A DNA stretch of 64,000 nt from Vitrella brassicaformis (taxonomy: Eukaryota; Sar; Vitrellaceae). Below the pieces are notes generated by a model, which ran no database searches, was not told where the DNA came from, and saw nothing but the letters and a program-made list of their open reading frames with translations. Within the stretch, counting starts at the first letter, position 1. Every line of letters begins with the position of its first letter. The translations under genes were made by a program, and so were the position numbers. The stretch lies in the NCBI GenBank assembly GCA_001179505.1, contig CDMY01000447.1, positions 315,066-379,065 of the forward strand. Reading direction: 5' to 3'. Of this stretch, positions 31,201-42,588 are shown in pieces.

Positions 31201-33641
31201 TCAAGAACAGGAACAACCACACCACAGCCGCAGCAGCGCCCAAGTCACCTCCGCTGCCCCCCTTCAAGCCCGTCTTCATTCACGGCCCTTCCCCTCCCCC
31301 CGACAGCCCGATTGACATCGACGGCCCATCAGCCCGCGAAGGCGTCGCTCTCGCACCCCCACCAGCACGCCCGCTCCTCGCGGCGAAGCACGACCAAGAC
31401 CAGAAGGAGGACAAGGACAAAGACATCGATGCCAGCGGTGAGGGCGGGCGAGTGCGGCGTCCGCTGTTCGGCGGCAAGAAGCCGATGAACGGTCTGAAGC
31501 TGTCAGGGACCAAGGTCAACGCGGACGCCGTGTACTGCTTGTACAACGTGACGATGGATGCGGAGGAGGACGGGCAGGGCGTGGTGGCCAAGATGAAGGC
31601 ATACGCACAGGGCAAATTGCCCACGGCTTTGGGAAAAGGGTGGGAGGGAGGCGGCACACCGAGGGACATGGACGCGACTGAGGAGAAGAAACAGGCCGCC
31701 CACCACCACCAGCAGCAGCAGCAGCAGCAGAAGCGTCCACATGTCGACACGCCACGTGTCCCCCCGGCTGCCCCGCCCCCTCCCGCCAAGAAGCCCTGCC
31801 CTGCCGACTTTAGCGCCTTCATCTATCGCACCCATGACGGCCACAACCTCCACCAGCAGCACCAGCAGCACCAGCCGTCTCGCTTCGGGCCGGCCAGGCA
31901 GCAGCAGCAGCAGCAGCACGAGGGCACGGTGTCACCTGACCATCCCATGCATCAGCATGACGACGATGCATGCGAGCCGATGCCCCAGGAGTGTGATGAT
32001 GGCTGCCAGGTGGAGGACGAGGAGGCCATGATGATGCGAGAGGAGGCGGAGGACGAGGCCATGGAGATGGAGCATGCAGCCGAGATGATGGAGGAGGATG
32101 CCGACATGATGAGGCAGCAGGCCATGATGGTCACAGAGGGGATCATGAGAGACGGAGCCATCGACGAGGAGGCCGTGGTGATGCAGTACAATCGGCCGCT
32201 AGCAGCCAGCGAGCGCGTGGAGGTTCTGGGCAGCTGTCTTGTGGTAGTGAACGACCTGCGGGATCGGCCATTCGGCGACGACGACCCGCCTGAATGGCGG
32301 CAAATCAACTACCGACCCACAAAAGTCGTGGAGACTCTCAAGGTGTACCCAAGCAGCTTGTACCCAAGTCCACCCCCCCGCAGGGCCCGGCCCGAGGAGA
32401 GCCCCTCATCACGCCCTGACGGCCTGCCATGCTCCCCGGCCAAACTCGTCTCCCATTACACCGGCAAGGCACTGGCCGCCCTTCAGGCCAAGGACATCGC
32501 CCCCCGCGCCCGCCCCCACAACCTCTTCCAGCAGGCACTGAGGGAACGCCGCGCAGAGGAGCTGGGCGAACAGCAAGACACTGACACCTTCGCCGTGCCC
32601 CACAGCGACCGTATCGACCTTCTCGACAGCTTCGGCTACCGCCCCCCCATCGGAGGCAGTCGGAGCGGGCGCGGTCTGTTCGCTGGCGCACTTGTGGCGC
32701 GCAGGCGTGAGGTAGAGGAGGAGAGCATGAGTGGGGACCGGCTGTGGTACGGCCCGGCGGAGAACATGCGCCAGGGGGACAGGCAGCTGGAGAGGGCCGC
32801 CCAGCTCGACATGGCATCCGGTGTAGAGGGTGAGACGCCTGACGATGCCACCGCAGCCACGCCACACTATGATGGGCATCAGCAGCAGCAGATGATGATG
32901 GAGGGCGGCGAAGAGCCCATGGCAGAAGAGGCGGGTCAGGAGGAGGCCGGCGGAGGACAGGACATCGCAGTGGACGGGCAGGAGCAGCCACGGCTGGCAG
33001 CGGCGGACCGTCCAGGTGGCGAGTCGGAGGCCGTGCTTGACATCGACGTGTCGATAGACCATGACAAGGGGGTGGATGCCAATGGCGGTGGTGCTGATGG
33101 TGCTGTGCTGGAGGAGTACGATGCCGTCCGCTGCCACAGCGGCCAGCGCAACGGCACTGACGACACCCACCCTCTACAGCCCGCCCCTCCCGTAGCAGAT
33201 GAAGGCAAGAAGGACGATCGGCCTGCATCCGGCCCTCCCATTGACGACAACAACCCCCCTGCAGCAGCACCAGCAGCAGCATCAGCAGCAGCCACCTCTG
33301 CAGCCCCCAAGGAGGCCCGTGCAGCCAAGGACAAGAAGGCCCCACCACCAGCAGCATCGGCCAAGGTCGAGAAAGAGCAGCCGGTTATTGGTGGCGGTGG
33401 CGAGAGGGGTGGCGGCACGAAGGGCGCTGCGAGGGAGGGGCGTGGGCGTAAGGAGAGGGTGGTGGACAAGCAGGCCGATCATCAAGACGATGAACAAGGT
33501 CAGGTCACTCAGGCGGCCAAGTGGCCCCACGTGCGCTCATTGTAATAATGTTGGTGCATGTGTGTGTCAGGTATGGTTGTGTCGTCTGCGGCATTCCTGG
33601 ACAAGCTGCAGTCGTTTGTGTACAAGGCCAAGGCCAAGTGA
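28203..33641 (+). CDS. EXO1: Exonuclease 1 (XPG/FEN1 family) with long low-complexity tail
   Basis: Exons 28203-28292, 28383-28403, 28485-28592, 28666-28727, 28833-28902, 29028-29081, 29147-29218, 29335-29400, 29499-29598, 30017-30132, 30232-30342, 30430-30913, 30979-33498 and 33571-33641 give 1314 aa. The family is a 5'-3' exonuclease and flap nuclease of mismatch repair, resection and recombination. The XPG-N domain starts MGIQGLLKALEGVQREVHI, the exact N-terminus of EXO1. A 21-nt micro-exon supplies ASSWLHK before GAYSCAK. The XPG-I domain has VAPYEADAQMTFLA and VISEDSDLLVYGC with the metal-binding acids, then CIMAGCDYLCSVDKVGIKTA (helix-hairpin-helix). After about residue 360 the protein is a roughly 950-residue tail rich in Gln, Pro, Ala, His and Glu/Met, with a His-bearing basic block near the start of exon 13; PCNA or mismatch-repair contacts could lie there but I see no clear PIP box. 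The last exon encodes a short helix-like SSAAFLDKLQSFVYKAKAK. Confidence 0.93.
29705..30004. other. Assembly gap (300 N)
   Basis: Exactly 300 Ns lie between a (CTCC)n tract and exon 10 of EXO1. The phase-1 exon end at 29598 and the acceptor at 30015-30016 join perfectly to give YSHDLFQQVCIM, so no coding sequence need be missing. The gap is probably repeat inside the intron; its true length is unknown. Confidence 0.95.
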
Positions 33642-34354
33642 CGCGCTGCCTTGGTTGCTCCAAACGAACGTAGACAGCTAGTACTGACATGACTGACATG
33701 CACTTTGCGGCGACGTCTACTGTGCATGAGACCATTCGTTGCGGCCAGCGAGTGAGAGAGAGAGAGAGAGAGAGAGAATGGGGGGACCAACTGTGTGTTT
33801 AGAAACAGACGATCGCTGCCTGCCTGCCTGCCTGCCTGGCCTGACCCGCCCTCTTCTCTGTTGTCCATACCTCTGTCCATATTATTATCTGTCTGTACGC
33901 AGACATCCGTGTGTGTGTGTGTGCTTTGATGGGTGGATGCATGGATGGATGGATTGACGCGTCGCTGTGTTTTGTGTGCCATTGCGGGTCCGGCGCGAGA
34001 TGCCTTCTAAGCTGCAGGCGATGCAGGCGATAGAAGGCTGCAGCTTAGAATGCCGCTCATGCAGGACCGACTGCGGGGCACAAGACACGGCACGTGGCGG
34101 TAGAGCCGATGGATGGATGGATGGACGGAGTCGCGTGACTGAGGCAATGAGACGCCTGTGCCCGCTATGATGAATGAATGAGCGGATGAATGAGTTAAAT
34201 CGACCAAAACAAAATCGTCTGGATGGCGTGGCGTAGACCGTATACACAGCACGTCAGTCAGTCAACCGGCAGGGCAGCACCTCTGCCTGCCTCTACCTAC
34301 GTTGCCCATTCTTGTCAGTCAGGCGGTTGTTCAGTCAGTCAGTCAGTCAGTCAG
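33642..34354. other. Convergent spacer with a hairpin
   Basis: It lies between the 3' ends of EXO1 and AP-1 sigma. It holds an (AG)n run at 33753-33777, GCCT repeats at 33818-33838, the hairpin at 34005-34050, and TCAG repeats reaching the AP-1 sigma stop codon. Confidence 0.5.
34005..34050. repeat. Perfect inverted repeat, 13-bp arms, 20-nt loop
   Basis: TTCTAAGCTGCAG at 34005-34017 pairs with CTGCAGCTTAGAA at 34038-34050. It lies about 370 bp past the EXO1 stop and 305 bp past the AP-1 sigma stop, so it may be a 3' UTR or terminator-type structure for either. Confidence 0.7.
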
Positions 34355-35054
34355 TCAGAAGACTGTGGTTTTCTTGGCAGCTGCGGCGTCTTTGCCCTCC
34401 TCCATCATTTGGTCCTGGGCCGCCACCACCCGCAGCACCGTCTTCTTGCTGCTCTCCTGCAGCTCACCAGATATCAACAACTCGTCCAGTATGTAATACG
34501 CCTGTTTGCAAAGACACCACACCAACACACATCCTGTGTGTGTAATACTGCCAATGGCCTGCCCTGCCCTGCTGTGGGCGTGTGTAGCGTGCCTTGCCTT
34601 GTGGAAGTTGAATATGAGGTCGAGTTCGCAGACGTTGCCGAAGTACCTGTCGAGTATCTCGACAAAGTGGTGGATCACCTCCAGTGTGATCAGCTCGTTG
34701 TCGTCCTTGTCGACGCACGCCACAAAGTACAAACTCGCATACCTACACACAGATAGACACTCACACAGTCAGACAGACAGACAGACGGACAGAAAGCCGC
34801 TGTGTGTCAATATAATGTGCTGGGCGTCTCCTGGAATGAGTGGAACGCTCAGCTGGCCTGCGCACGCACCGTTTGAAGACGAGTTTGTAGTCCCTCCACT
34901 CGAGGAAGTTGCATAGCTTGGGCGGCCTGTTGAGCACCAGCTGCGCTATCTCCCGGATGGTCTTCTGCCGCTCCTTCTGCGGCTGAGGAACAAACCACTT
35001 GGCCAGACGCGTCTTGCCCTGCCGAGATATCAGCAGAATGAACTGAATCGTCAT
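34355..35054 (-). CDS. AP-1 clathrin adaptor complex, sigma subunit
   Basis: Exons 35054-34870, 34742-34598 and 34501-34355 give 158 aa, the usual length of an AP-1 sigma chain. Diagnostic blocks are [17 protein letters not shown] at the N-terminus, [54 protein letters not shown] and [19 protein letters not shown]. The ISRQGK start, EWRDYK and AAQD (rather than AP-2 features) point to AP-1. It is part of the longin-type core of the adaptor that sorts cargo at the trans-Golgi and endosomes. The third block of the window's sorting system is the vacuolar sorting receptor near 40-42.6 kb, whose cytosolic tail such adaptors bind in other eukaryotes. Intron 2 has a GC donor (CACAAG-GCAAGG). The TGA stop sits inside a (CTGA)n repeat. 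It is divergent from the septin gene, 318 bp away. Confidence 0.95.
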
Positions 35055-35372
35055 CTCTCTCCACGGCCGCGCTGCGCTGCGCTGCGATGCTGATCTTCAA
35101 CTGATCTTCAACTCAATGTCATGCGGATCAGATCTATCTGACCACAAAGGCAGCAGTGTGGCACACAAGGTGTCGGATCTGCTGCATCTGGCTGAGGGCG
35201 ATCTTCACGCGAGCTTTTTGCAAGCTTGAAGTTTCTGGGCGAGAAAGGCACGATGGATGGGTGCCGTGTGCTGTGCATGCTCGAGCACTGATTGAATCTG
35301 GTGTCGGATCCTTCCGCCAGGCGCGGCTTTGATCAAATAGGCTTTGATCTGCAATTGTCTGCCATACCGCCG
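35055..35372. promoter_or_regulatory. Shared divergent promoter region (AP-1 sigma / septin)
   Basis: The region between the two starts contains two tandem copies of CTGATCTTCAACT near 35090-35114 and two copies of GGCTTTGATC near 35328 and 35340, plus AGATCT near 35130. These GATC-containing direct repeats are not part of longer microsatellites. A regulatory role is inference. Confidence 0.4.
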
Positions 35373-38276
35373 ATGAACGTGCTCAGCTACCTCTGGCGCG
35401 GCAAGGACGGTGGTAAGGCGTCGCCGTCTGGCCGGGCTGCAGACGCCGCCCCTTTGCGAACAGAGTCCGCTGGCGCTGATGTCATCGCATCCGGTGAGGA
35501 TGTGGCGCCCGACACCTTCCTGATCAAGTCGATAAGCGAGCCGGGATACACCGGCAAGCTGGACCGGGCGGCGCTCGACAGAGGGGAGGCAGGGGAGCCG
35601 GCCAAGGGAGATGCAGAGGTCAGGGAGGGAGGGAGGCAATGGGTTGGGCTGCTCGATGGGGTGGGTGTGACGTGTGTTGTGTTTGCTCGACAGGTTCCTT
35701 CGTCTCCCGGTGCGCCAGGGCCGTCGTCGGCGAGTGCGGCGGCCGCTGCTGCTGGTGCGGTGCCCAGCACGCCCTCCCCTGTGCGTGATGCTCATTGCCA
35801 CCCTGACATAGCTGTATTGGAGCCGCAGCCTGCCCTGCCGGCATACCCTGCCGCACAGGGGGCGGCCGCTGCTGCTGCTGCTGCCGCCGCTGGACCGCCG
35901 GTACACACCCACTCACTCACTCACTCAGGCATGCAGTTAGCTCAGCGCACGGCATTGGAATGGATGTGTGTGATTGGTTGGTTTTTGTTCAGGGTGTGGG
36001 TCGGAATGGCGGCATAGACGACTTCAGCAGCATATCGACCATCATATCTGAGTTGCAGGAGGTCGACGACTGCAGAAACCCCCTAGAGAGGCAGGTCGGT
36101 CGATATGGCGCCAGCACATTCCTGGCAGTGCACATACAGACAGACAGACACAGACGGATGGGGTGTGCATGTCTATGTCTGTCTGTGTGGTGTGGTATGC
36201 GTGTGTGCAGGTGCAGCAGAAGCTGGAGAAGCAGAACAAGCGCCGGTTTCTGCAGAAGGGCATCCGCTTCAACATCCTCATCGTCGGCGAGAGCAGATCC
36301 GGCAAAACCACACTCCGCAAAAAGATGTTCGACTCGGTACGTACCCAAATGAATGACTGACTCCTGTGTGCAGTGCATCGATCCATCCATCCATTGGCAA
36401 CATGTGTGTGTGTGTGTGTGTGTGTGCAGTGGCATTTGATGGAGGAGCGCGACTCGACGTGCGGCCGCGAGTACATCTACCAGATCAGCGAGCAGCGCTC
36501 CGTCATACAAGGTAGGTGACAGAAGAGAATATGAGAGAGACAGCTGGATCAGACCAACACACACACACTTGTATGTGTGTGTGGCTGTCGTGTGGGTGTG
36601 GTGTGTGCAGTGTCAGTGGTGGAGGGTGGGTGTTGCGACTTCCTGGTCACCCACTGTCAGCTCAAGCTGGTCGAGTACATCAACAGGAAGAAACACAGAC
36701 ACGGCGGACCTGACGAACGGGTCAATCAGGGAGGGATGCAATGCCCGTCGGCGGCGAGGCATACAGACAGACCCGCACCCATCTCATCTCACCTCTCTCT
36801 CTCTTTGCGTGTGTGCGTGTGTTGGTTCTGTTGCTGTTGTCGCTGTGTGTCCATCAGGTGCACGTGTGTGTGTATGTGTTGGACCCGACGCAGGACCGTA
36901 TCCCCGGCCAGCAGGCCGCCCTCATGCAGAAGCTGTCCACTGTCGTCAACCTCGTACCCGTCATCGGGAAGGTCAGCGAACCGAGACCCATTGATTGACT
37001 GACACAGCGAGCGGATCGACGTATTCTCACGCTGATACGTACGGGGGTGTGTGTGTGCGTGTGTTTAGTGCGACACTGTGGACCCTGATGTGCTGCGGCA
37101 GCGGCGCGACCGATTACAGAAGGAATTTGAAGCATACAAGATCAAAGTAAGCGGACACTTTGACCTCCCCTCGACATAATTCTGATCCTCCCCCTCCCTC
37201 TCCCCTCCCGTCCGCAATCACTCTGTCTGTCTACTCATCCCATCACATCAGCTGTTCGACGACTGGGCGTCTCCCCTGGTGGCGGCAGCGCTCAACACCC
37301 CCTCCCCCACCCCATCACACCCCTCCCCCGCCCCATCGCCCACACACCCCGCACCCACCACACCACACGGGCCCCACATACCCACGGCAGCACAGCCGGC
37401 ACTCACGGCACCGGTGGCACCCGTGCCCGAGGTGCCCCACCCACAGTGCTCAGCCGACGAGAGTGCGAGTGCTGCCGGCGACCAGGCGGCCGGTGGCGGT
37501 GCTGGGGCCAAGAATGGGGGAGCGGGTGGGAACGGCGAGGAGCAGAGGCCCTCCTCGGCGTCGTGGGGGCAGAGGTGAGAATGAATGAATCTCTTGGTTA
37601 GGTGTGGGCTGGTTACGTGTCATCAATGTGTGTGTTGGTGCAGGATGCGTCAGTCGATTGTGCAGAGCCCGCTGCTGGTGGACTGTCACCTGTCGACGGA
37701 GGAGCAAGACGAGAGGTACAGCACAAACGAACGACCCACGCGATCACGGCTGGCTCGATCGGGCGTGTGACACGGAGGGGAGCTTGTTCTGTGCGGTGCG
37801 CGCACCAGGTATCAGTTGCCGCGTTTTGACAACGTGCCGCCCACGTCGCCCGACTTCCTGCGGATGCTCCTCATCGAGGCCGCCGCACTCCTGCTCATTG
37901 ATCGTAAGCGCACGACGCAGAGACCACCACGAAGAGGGGTTGAGGTGTTCGGCGCCGCATTGGTGTAATGATGTGTATAGGCACCAAGTCACTATTCTAC
38001 ACGCCATTCTACGACGATTGGGAGGTCAGCAGCAGAGCACCACACACGCAAGGCAACACATAACACAGACAGACAGACAGACGTCCAATGTGCGTCGCAG
38101 CCGTCCTTGCAATCGTTTGTCGGCCTGTCTATCTGTCTATCTGTCTGTCTGTGTGTCTGTATTGTCAGCGTCGCAACGGTCGTCGCGCGCTGGTGGGTCA
38201 GTTGCGGCAGATGGGCCTGGTGTCGGCCGTGGCCGTGGGGGTCGGCGCACTGCTGCTAAGAGTCTCATCCAGGTAG
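35373..38276 (+). CDS. Septin-like GTPase with C-terminal membrane helix
   Basis: Exons 35373-35618, 35694-35900, 35993-36094, 36211-36336, 36430-36511, 36611-36720, 36858-36971, 37069-37146, 37252-37574, 37644-37715, 37809-37903, 37981-38024 and 38169-38276 give 568 aa. An Ala/Pro-rich N-terminus precedes the GTPase domain. The P-loop FNILIVGESRSGKTTL is typical of septins. CVYVLDPTQDRIPGQQ, then VNLVPVIGKCDTVDP matches the septin G4 region (normally AKADT). The switch II motif, normally DTPGFGD, reads VVEGGCCDF here and lacks the Asp, so GTP hydrolysis is questionable. A Pro/Ala-rich insert of about 100 residues follows G4; the septin-unique end has QSPLLVDCHLSTEE and PPTSPDFLRMLLIEAAALL. 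The C-terminus has a hydrophobic anchor (LVSAVAVGVGALLLRV) with only a short basic tail. Septins build filaments on membranes; a tail anchor would fix this one directly. Assignment is by motif order, not search. Confidence 0.75.
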
Positions 38277-39666
38277 ACAGACAGGGAGGTAGGGAGGTAG
38301 CTGGCGAGATAGTGAATTCATGCGTTCGTTCGTTCGTTGGTTGGTTGGTTCATTCGTTGACGCACTCATGCCATGCCCTTTTGAGGAGGACAGAAAGGAC
38401 TGACTGACCGGAGGAGAAGTAATCTGAGCACTTTTTGCGCCGGTCCATGTCTGTGTTTGTGCGTGTGTGGTCCACATTTTTTCCCTGTGTGTTTTTGTCA
38501 GCCAAAGGAGGGGACAGGGATTGTCGTCTCGTGTCGCGCTGTGTACCATACCCAGCCAGATACACACGCACATCGGGGGGCCGAACCCCCCGAATGCCAT
38601 CCATTGATATCCATCCATGGGGGCAGTGCAGTGAGGCGTTGCTTAGCTGTCGTTTCTCTGTCGTGTTGGATGTCAGCCGCGTACGGGAGTGCTGGTCTGT
38701 CTGTCTGCCTGTCTGTCTGTCTGTGCGTCTGTCGGGCTGTCTGTCCGTCGGAGGGATCGGTCACTGGAGTGTGGTGTGGCCACGTGGCGTGGCGTGGCGT
38801 GGCGTGGCGTGTCGGTCAAGTCAGGACAGATCAGGTGAGGTGAGCTTAGCGCGAAAGCGTGTGACGTTTTTTGTTTGTAGACGTAGGCCGGCTGTCGATC
38901 GACTGTATGTATGTGTGTGTCAGTACACGGCATGTCTCTGCATCTGTGTAGAATAAGTCACCCCCCGCCTGGCCTGCACTCTCTCTCCATCACGCAGTCT
39001 GCTACCTGTCTGTCCGTCTGACTGACCATTGGACACTCATCTCTCCCCACCTACACTCAGCACGCTGGGATGCATGGCGTGTGGCCATCGATGGATGGAT
39101 GTCTGCTTGCAGTGAGTGCACTGACTGGGTTGAGACTGACTGCAGTTAGCTAATCCGCCCATCGACACACCACACCACACAATACAGACAGACGTACACA
39201 CAACAAAAGATGACGTGCATCAAATCACTCACTCGTGAGACACGAGGTCAAATGTCCACTCACGCAGCCCCAGTCACGCAGCTGATTTCTGTCGTCATAC
39301 GTGTGTGTGTCGACGATGCGGTGTAGTGCAGCGGGCGTGTGGGTGTGTTTATGTGATCGTGTATCTGCCTGTGGTGGTTCATTCCATCCGCCAGACACGA
39401 TCTTCATTCACACGTCACGCCATGCATCACCAGACAGACATGTCGAGGAAAGGCACACATCGCAAAGACAGACACCACGCCAGCAGACGGGCAGAGGGGA
39501 GTAGCTACGCTCCTGCGTTAAAACGACGATTGATACTCTACGCCGTCGGCTGAGACCCCCAAGCACCCTGTGCCGCAGGTGCTGCCCCAGCAGTCTCCTC
39601 ACGACGGTGCACGTCTGGTCGTGGGGAGCCGACTCGGTCGTGTAGATGTCAACGCGTCCGAGCCCC
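38277..39666. other. Convergent spacer, possible unassigned coding stretch at 39500-39660
   Basis: Most of it is repeat: GTTC/GGTT at 38325-38350, CTGT at 38690-38730, GTGGC pentamers at 38783-38814. On the minus strand, 39664-39500 reads an open stretch (GRVDIYTTESAPHDQTC, then RRLLGQHLRHRVLGGLSRR) that looks coding. It could be a downstream exon of the small membrane protein gene, but I could not join them in frame. Confidence 0.4.
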
Positions 39667-39756
39667 CTATCCTATCTTCCAGCCGAGTGAATGCCATGTC
39701 CCCTTCTTCCTTGAGGACGCCTCCTCTCTTTGCTGTGTGAAGGCAATCTGCACACA

Positions 39757-39789
<33 letters not shown>

Positions 39790-40032
39790 GGAGAAAGGGG
39801 AGGGGCTGGTGTGGTGCCGTGTCGCTGCTGGATCCTCTTCTCTCGCTCCTCGTGGTTGGATGGACCTATCGAAGTGGTACTTGCAGTAGAGCAGCGACGC
39901 GATGACCATGACCGCGCAGAAGACGATGAGCACAACGATGCCGACGGCCGCGTTGCCGCCAAAGAGGTCCCTCAGGAAGACGAAAAAGCCCGGTGTTTTC
40001 GTCGACATGGCATGTAGCCCTCCTCCGTCCAT
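39667..40032 (-). CDS. Small single-pass membrane protein
   Basis: The minus-strand frame from 40032 (or the second ATG at 40008) encodes a short N-terminus, a strong membrane helix (VGIVVLIVFCAVMVIASLLY) and a basic juxtamembrane segment (CKYHFDRSIQPR). An intron probably starts after the FDR codons (GT at 39867-39866) and ends at a (TG)n-CAG acceptor near 39750. The short final exon is basic and its frame is uncertain, so the C-terminus may end at 39667 or 39672 or continue into 39660-39500. I do not recognise the protein. The start is about 140-160 bp from the divergent sorting receptor gene. Confidence 0.5.
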
Positions 40033-40170
40033 GTACGCGGTGTAAATTCGGAGCTAACGGCCATCAGCCTGCAAACGTCCGGCGAAGTGACTGAGAACCT
40101 GTCAGACGCAAGGATCGCACGCACATCGCAGCCGCACAGGGGGCCCCTTGTCAAATCAGAATCACACAGG

Positions 40171-42588
40171 ATGGTCCTCAGGAAGCCGCTGGCGATTTTT
40201 GTCTGCCTTGCGTACGTCGCCAGCACATTGGCTCAAATCAGGATCCTCCATCCAAAGAGCCTCTCCAGAAGTTCCACAGGGCCAAGATCGACGGCTCGAC
40301 TGCCGCCTTTGGCACACCGGTACAGACACACACCAAACAACACAGACACATACAGAGGCAAGGCGCCGCGGGAGGGAAGGCCTAAGGGACGGCTGGGGTG
40401 AGTATGATGGCTGCTGGTCGTGTGTGTGTGGCAGTATCATGGCCAGCGGATAACTGGCCGCTTGGTGTACGGCGAGACCAAGGGCGACTATTGGTGCCGC
40501 GAGGACGACTATGACATCCCGTTGCCCCTCGGCGAGAGGGAAAGAACGCTGCCCAACATCGTCGTCGTCAGGAGAGGTACAAATCACACACAATATGGCA
40601 CCCCAACCGCAGCCACAAGCAGACAGGCGGGGAACAGCGACAGAGAGAAGAAGGGCAGACAGCGTCACAGTCATTCTAACCGTTTGTTCGTTCCTTCATC
40701 AAGGGAATTGCAACTTCGTGACGAAGGTTCGCATCGCTCAGGAGAAGAAGGAGGCCATGGCGGTGATAGTGGTGGACACCTTGGGGTCCAGCAGGACACC
40801 GTCAGAGATCCAGCGAGTCATCATGGGTGATGACGGCTGGGGCTTCAAAGTCAAGGTGCCGTCCATCTTTGTCAGTGACAAGGAGGGGTCCCTGCTGATC
40901 GAGGAGCTCCGGAAGAACACCACTGACGTCATCGTCGAGCTGGCCTGGGACGTGCCAAAGGTGGGTCAGACCCACATCAAGGACGTCTTGACGGAGACCA
41001 GGCGAGCGGATTGGCTTCTCGTCTGTGTCTTCCTTCTGTGGGTGCTGCGCTGCAGGAGACGACGGTGTCGATGGACTTCTGGATCGACCTATCGGTGGGG
41101 AAAAGCATCAACTTTCTCCAGGAGTACTCCCACTACGCCAAGACGCTCAAGCACAAGGTCAGGACAAAGGCGACTCCTTCTCCCCTTCCCCGTCTCATTC
41201 TCCATCCTCTCCTCTCCTGCCTGTGTGGTGTGTATGGTGTTCTGTGGTTGCTGCTCACCTTACCTACCTTGCAGCTTGATTTCCGCCCGCACTACTGGAT
41301 CTTCAGCCTCCCGGTCGACCTCAATGACTTGTGCATAGACGACGATGCCACCTACTGCGCCGTGGACCCCGACATGGCGGGCTCGACCACCGGCCGGGAC
41401 GTGGTTGAGGAGACCGCCCGGTGAGTGAGCAGAGGGGGATGGATGGATGGATGGATGCGTGGGCACGGTACACTTACGACTGACTGGTGGTGGTGTGTGT
41501 GTGCAGTCAATTGTGTCTGTGGCGGGAAACTGCGATTGTTGACCACAATGTGGAGCAGAGCGGCGACTACTCGGCGATCTGGTGGAACTACGTCGACTTG
41601 CTACCCAACGTGTATGACACCACACGCACAACACGGGCATCGAGGGAGGGAGGGAGGGAGGGAGGAGCTGAGGGCAGGGAATACTGTCAATCGTGTGTGC
41701 GGTGCGCAGGTGCCCGATGGACGGCAAGGGCAACAAGGCCTTCGGCCAGGAGTGCTCCTTCGGCCTCATGAAGAATCTTGGCGCAGACATGACCAAAATC
41801 AACAAATGCCTCACCGTACGTCAGATCCTCGCGAGGACACATCACACAACACGCACCCAACTGCCTACCTCTTCTTGGTTGTGCAGAAGGACAAGGAGGC
41901 GATATTGAGCAGGGAGCGCCTCAACCACGCGTGGAGCCCCCTGGCGATGCGCATCAACGACTGGAAGTACAGTGGTCCCCTCGACCCGGAGGTCATCACA
42001 CAAGCCGTCTGCTCAGGGTTCGAGGAACGACCACAGGTACACACGTCCACGCATCAAGCAATGAGACGAGACACCAGCCAGCGCACCAACTGCCGCCCTC
42101 TCCCTGCGTGTGTACGTGTCGATATCTGTCAGGAGTGCGACACGTTGCTCCATCCGACCAAGATCGGCTTCGAGGAGAAGGTGGACAAAGTTGAGGAGGA
42201 GCAGGGCGTCCCCTGGTGGATCTTCGTCGTCTCCATCATCGGCGCTTCCATCGTCGTCGTGTCACTCTTCTTCATCTACAGGTACACACCTGCCTCCTCA
42301 AATAAACTGTCCGCGGCTCGACCGTCCGTCACCTTTGTCGTCTGGGGTAGGGTTTGGATTGCGCGTCACTTGCGGAAGGCTCTGCGCTGCGAGCTCATGG
42401 CGGAGATGAAGCAGCAGATGTCGACCGATGACGACCCCGCCAACGCCGCCCCCCAGACCGACCCCAAATGTCCATCGGCAGGACACTATCAACCAACTGC
42501 ACCAAATGAAGAGAGAGAGGGAGATGAGATGAATCCCCATCCTCATGTGATTGTCGGCAGTGGAGCCTTCCATGAAGCTGCGAACTGA
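40171..42588 (+). CDS. Vacuolar sorting receptor-like protein (PA domain, one TM)
   Basis: Exons 40171-40319, 40435-40576, 40704-40960, 41056-41157, 41275-41420, 41507-41611, 41710-41815, 41887-42036, 42133-42281 and 42351-42588 give about 513 aa. A signal peptide (residues 1-21, ending STLAQ) precedes a lumenal PA domain: GSTAAFGTP, LVYGETKGDYWC, NIVVVRRGNCNFVTKVR and VPSIFVSDKEG. A central region (FWIDLSVGKSINFLQEY, then HYWIFSLP) and Cys-containing blocks match the order in plant VSRs, type I receptors that carry soluble hydrolases from the Golgi to vacuoles. One membrane helix (WWIFVVSIIGASIVVVSLF) and a cytosolic tail of about 85 residues follow. The signal peptide and the PA domain are in different frames: removing two bases (a TC in CTCTCC) at about 40261-40266 makes exon 1 a whole number of codons. 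Exon 6 uses the second of two overlapping GT donors. The calcium-binding EGF repeats of plant VSRs are not evident. Confidence 0.75.

Noticed and set aside
12333-33641. DNA-repair gene cluster
   Set aside because: SNM1-like and EXO1 genes are 13 kb apart with unrelated genes between them and opposite orientations; co-location is probably chance.
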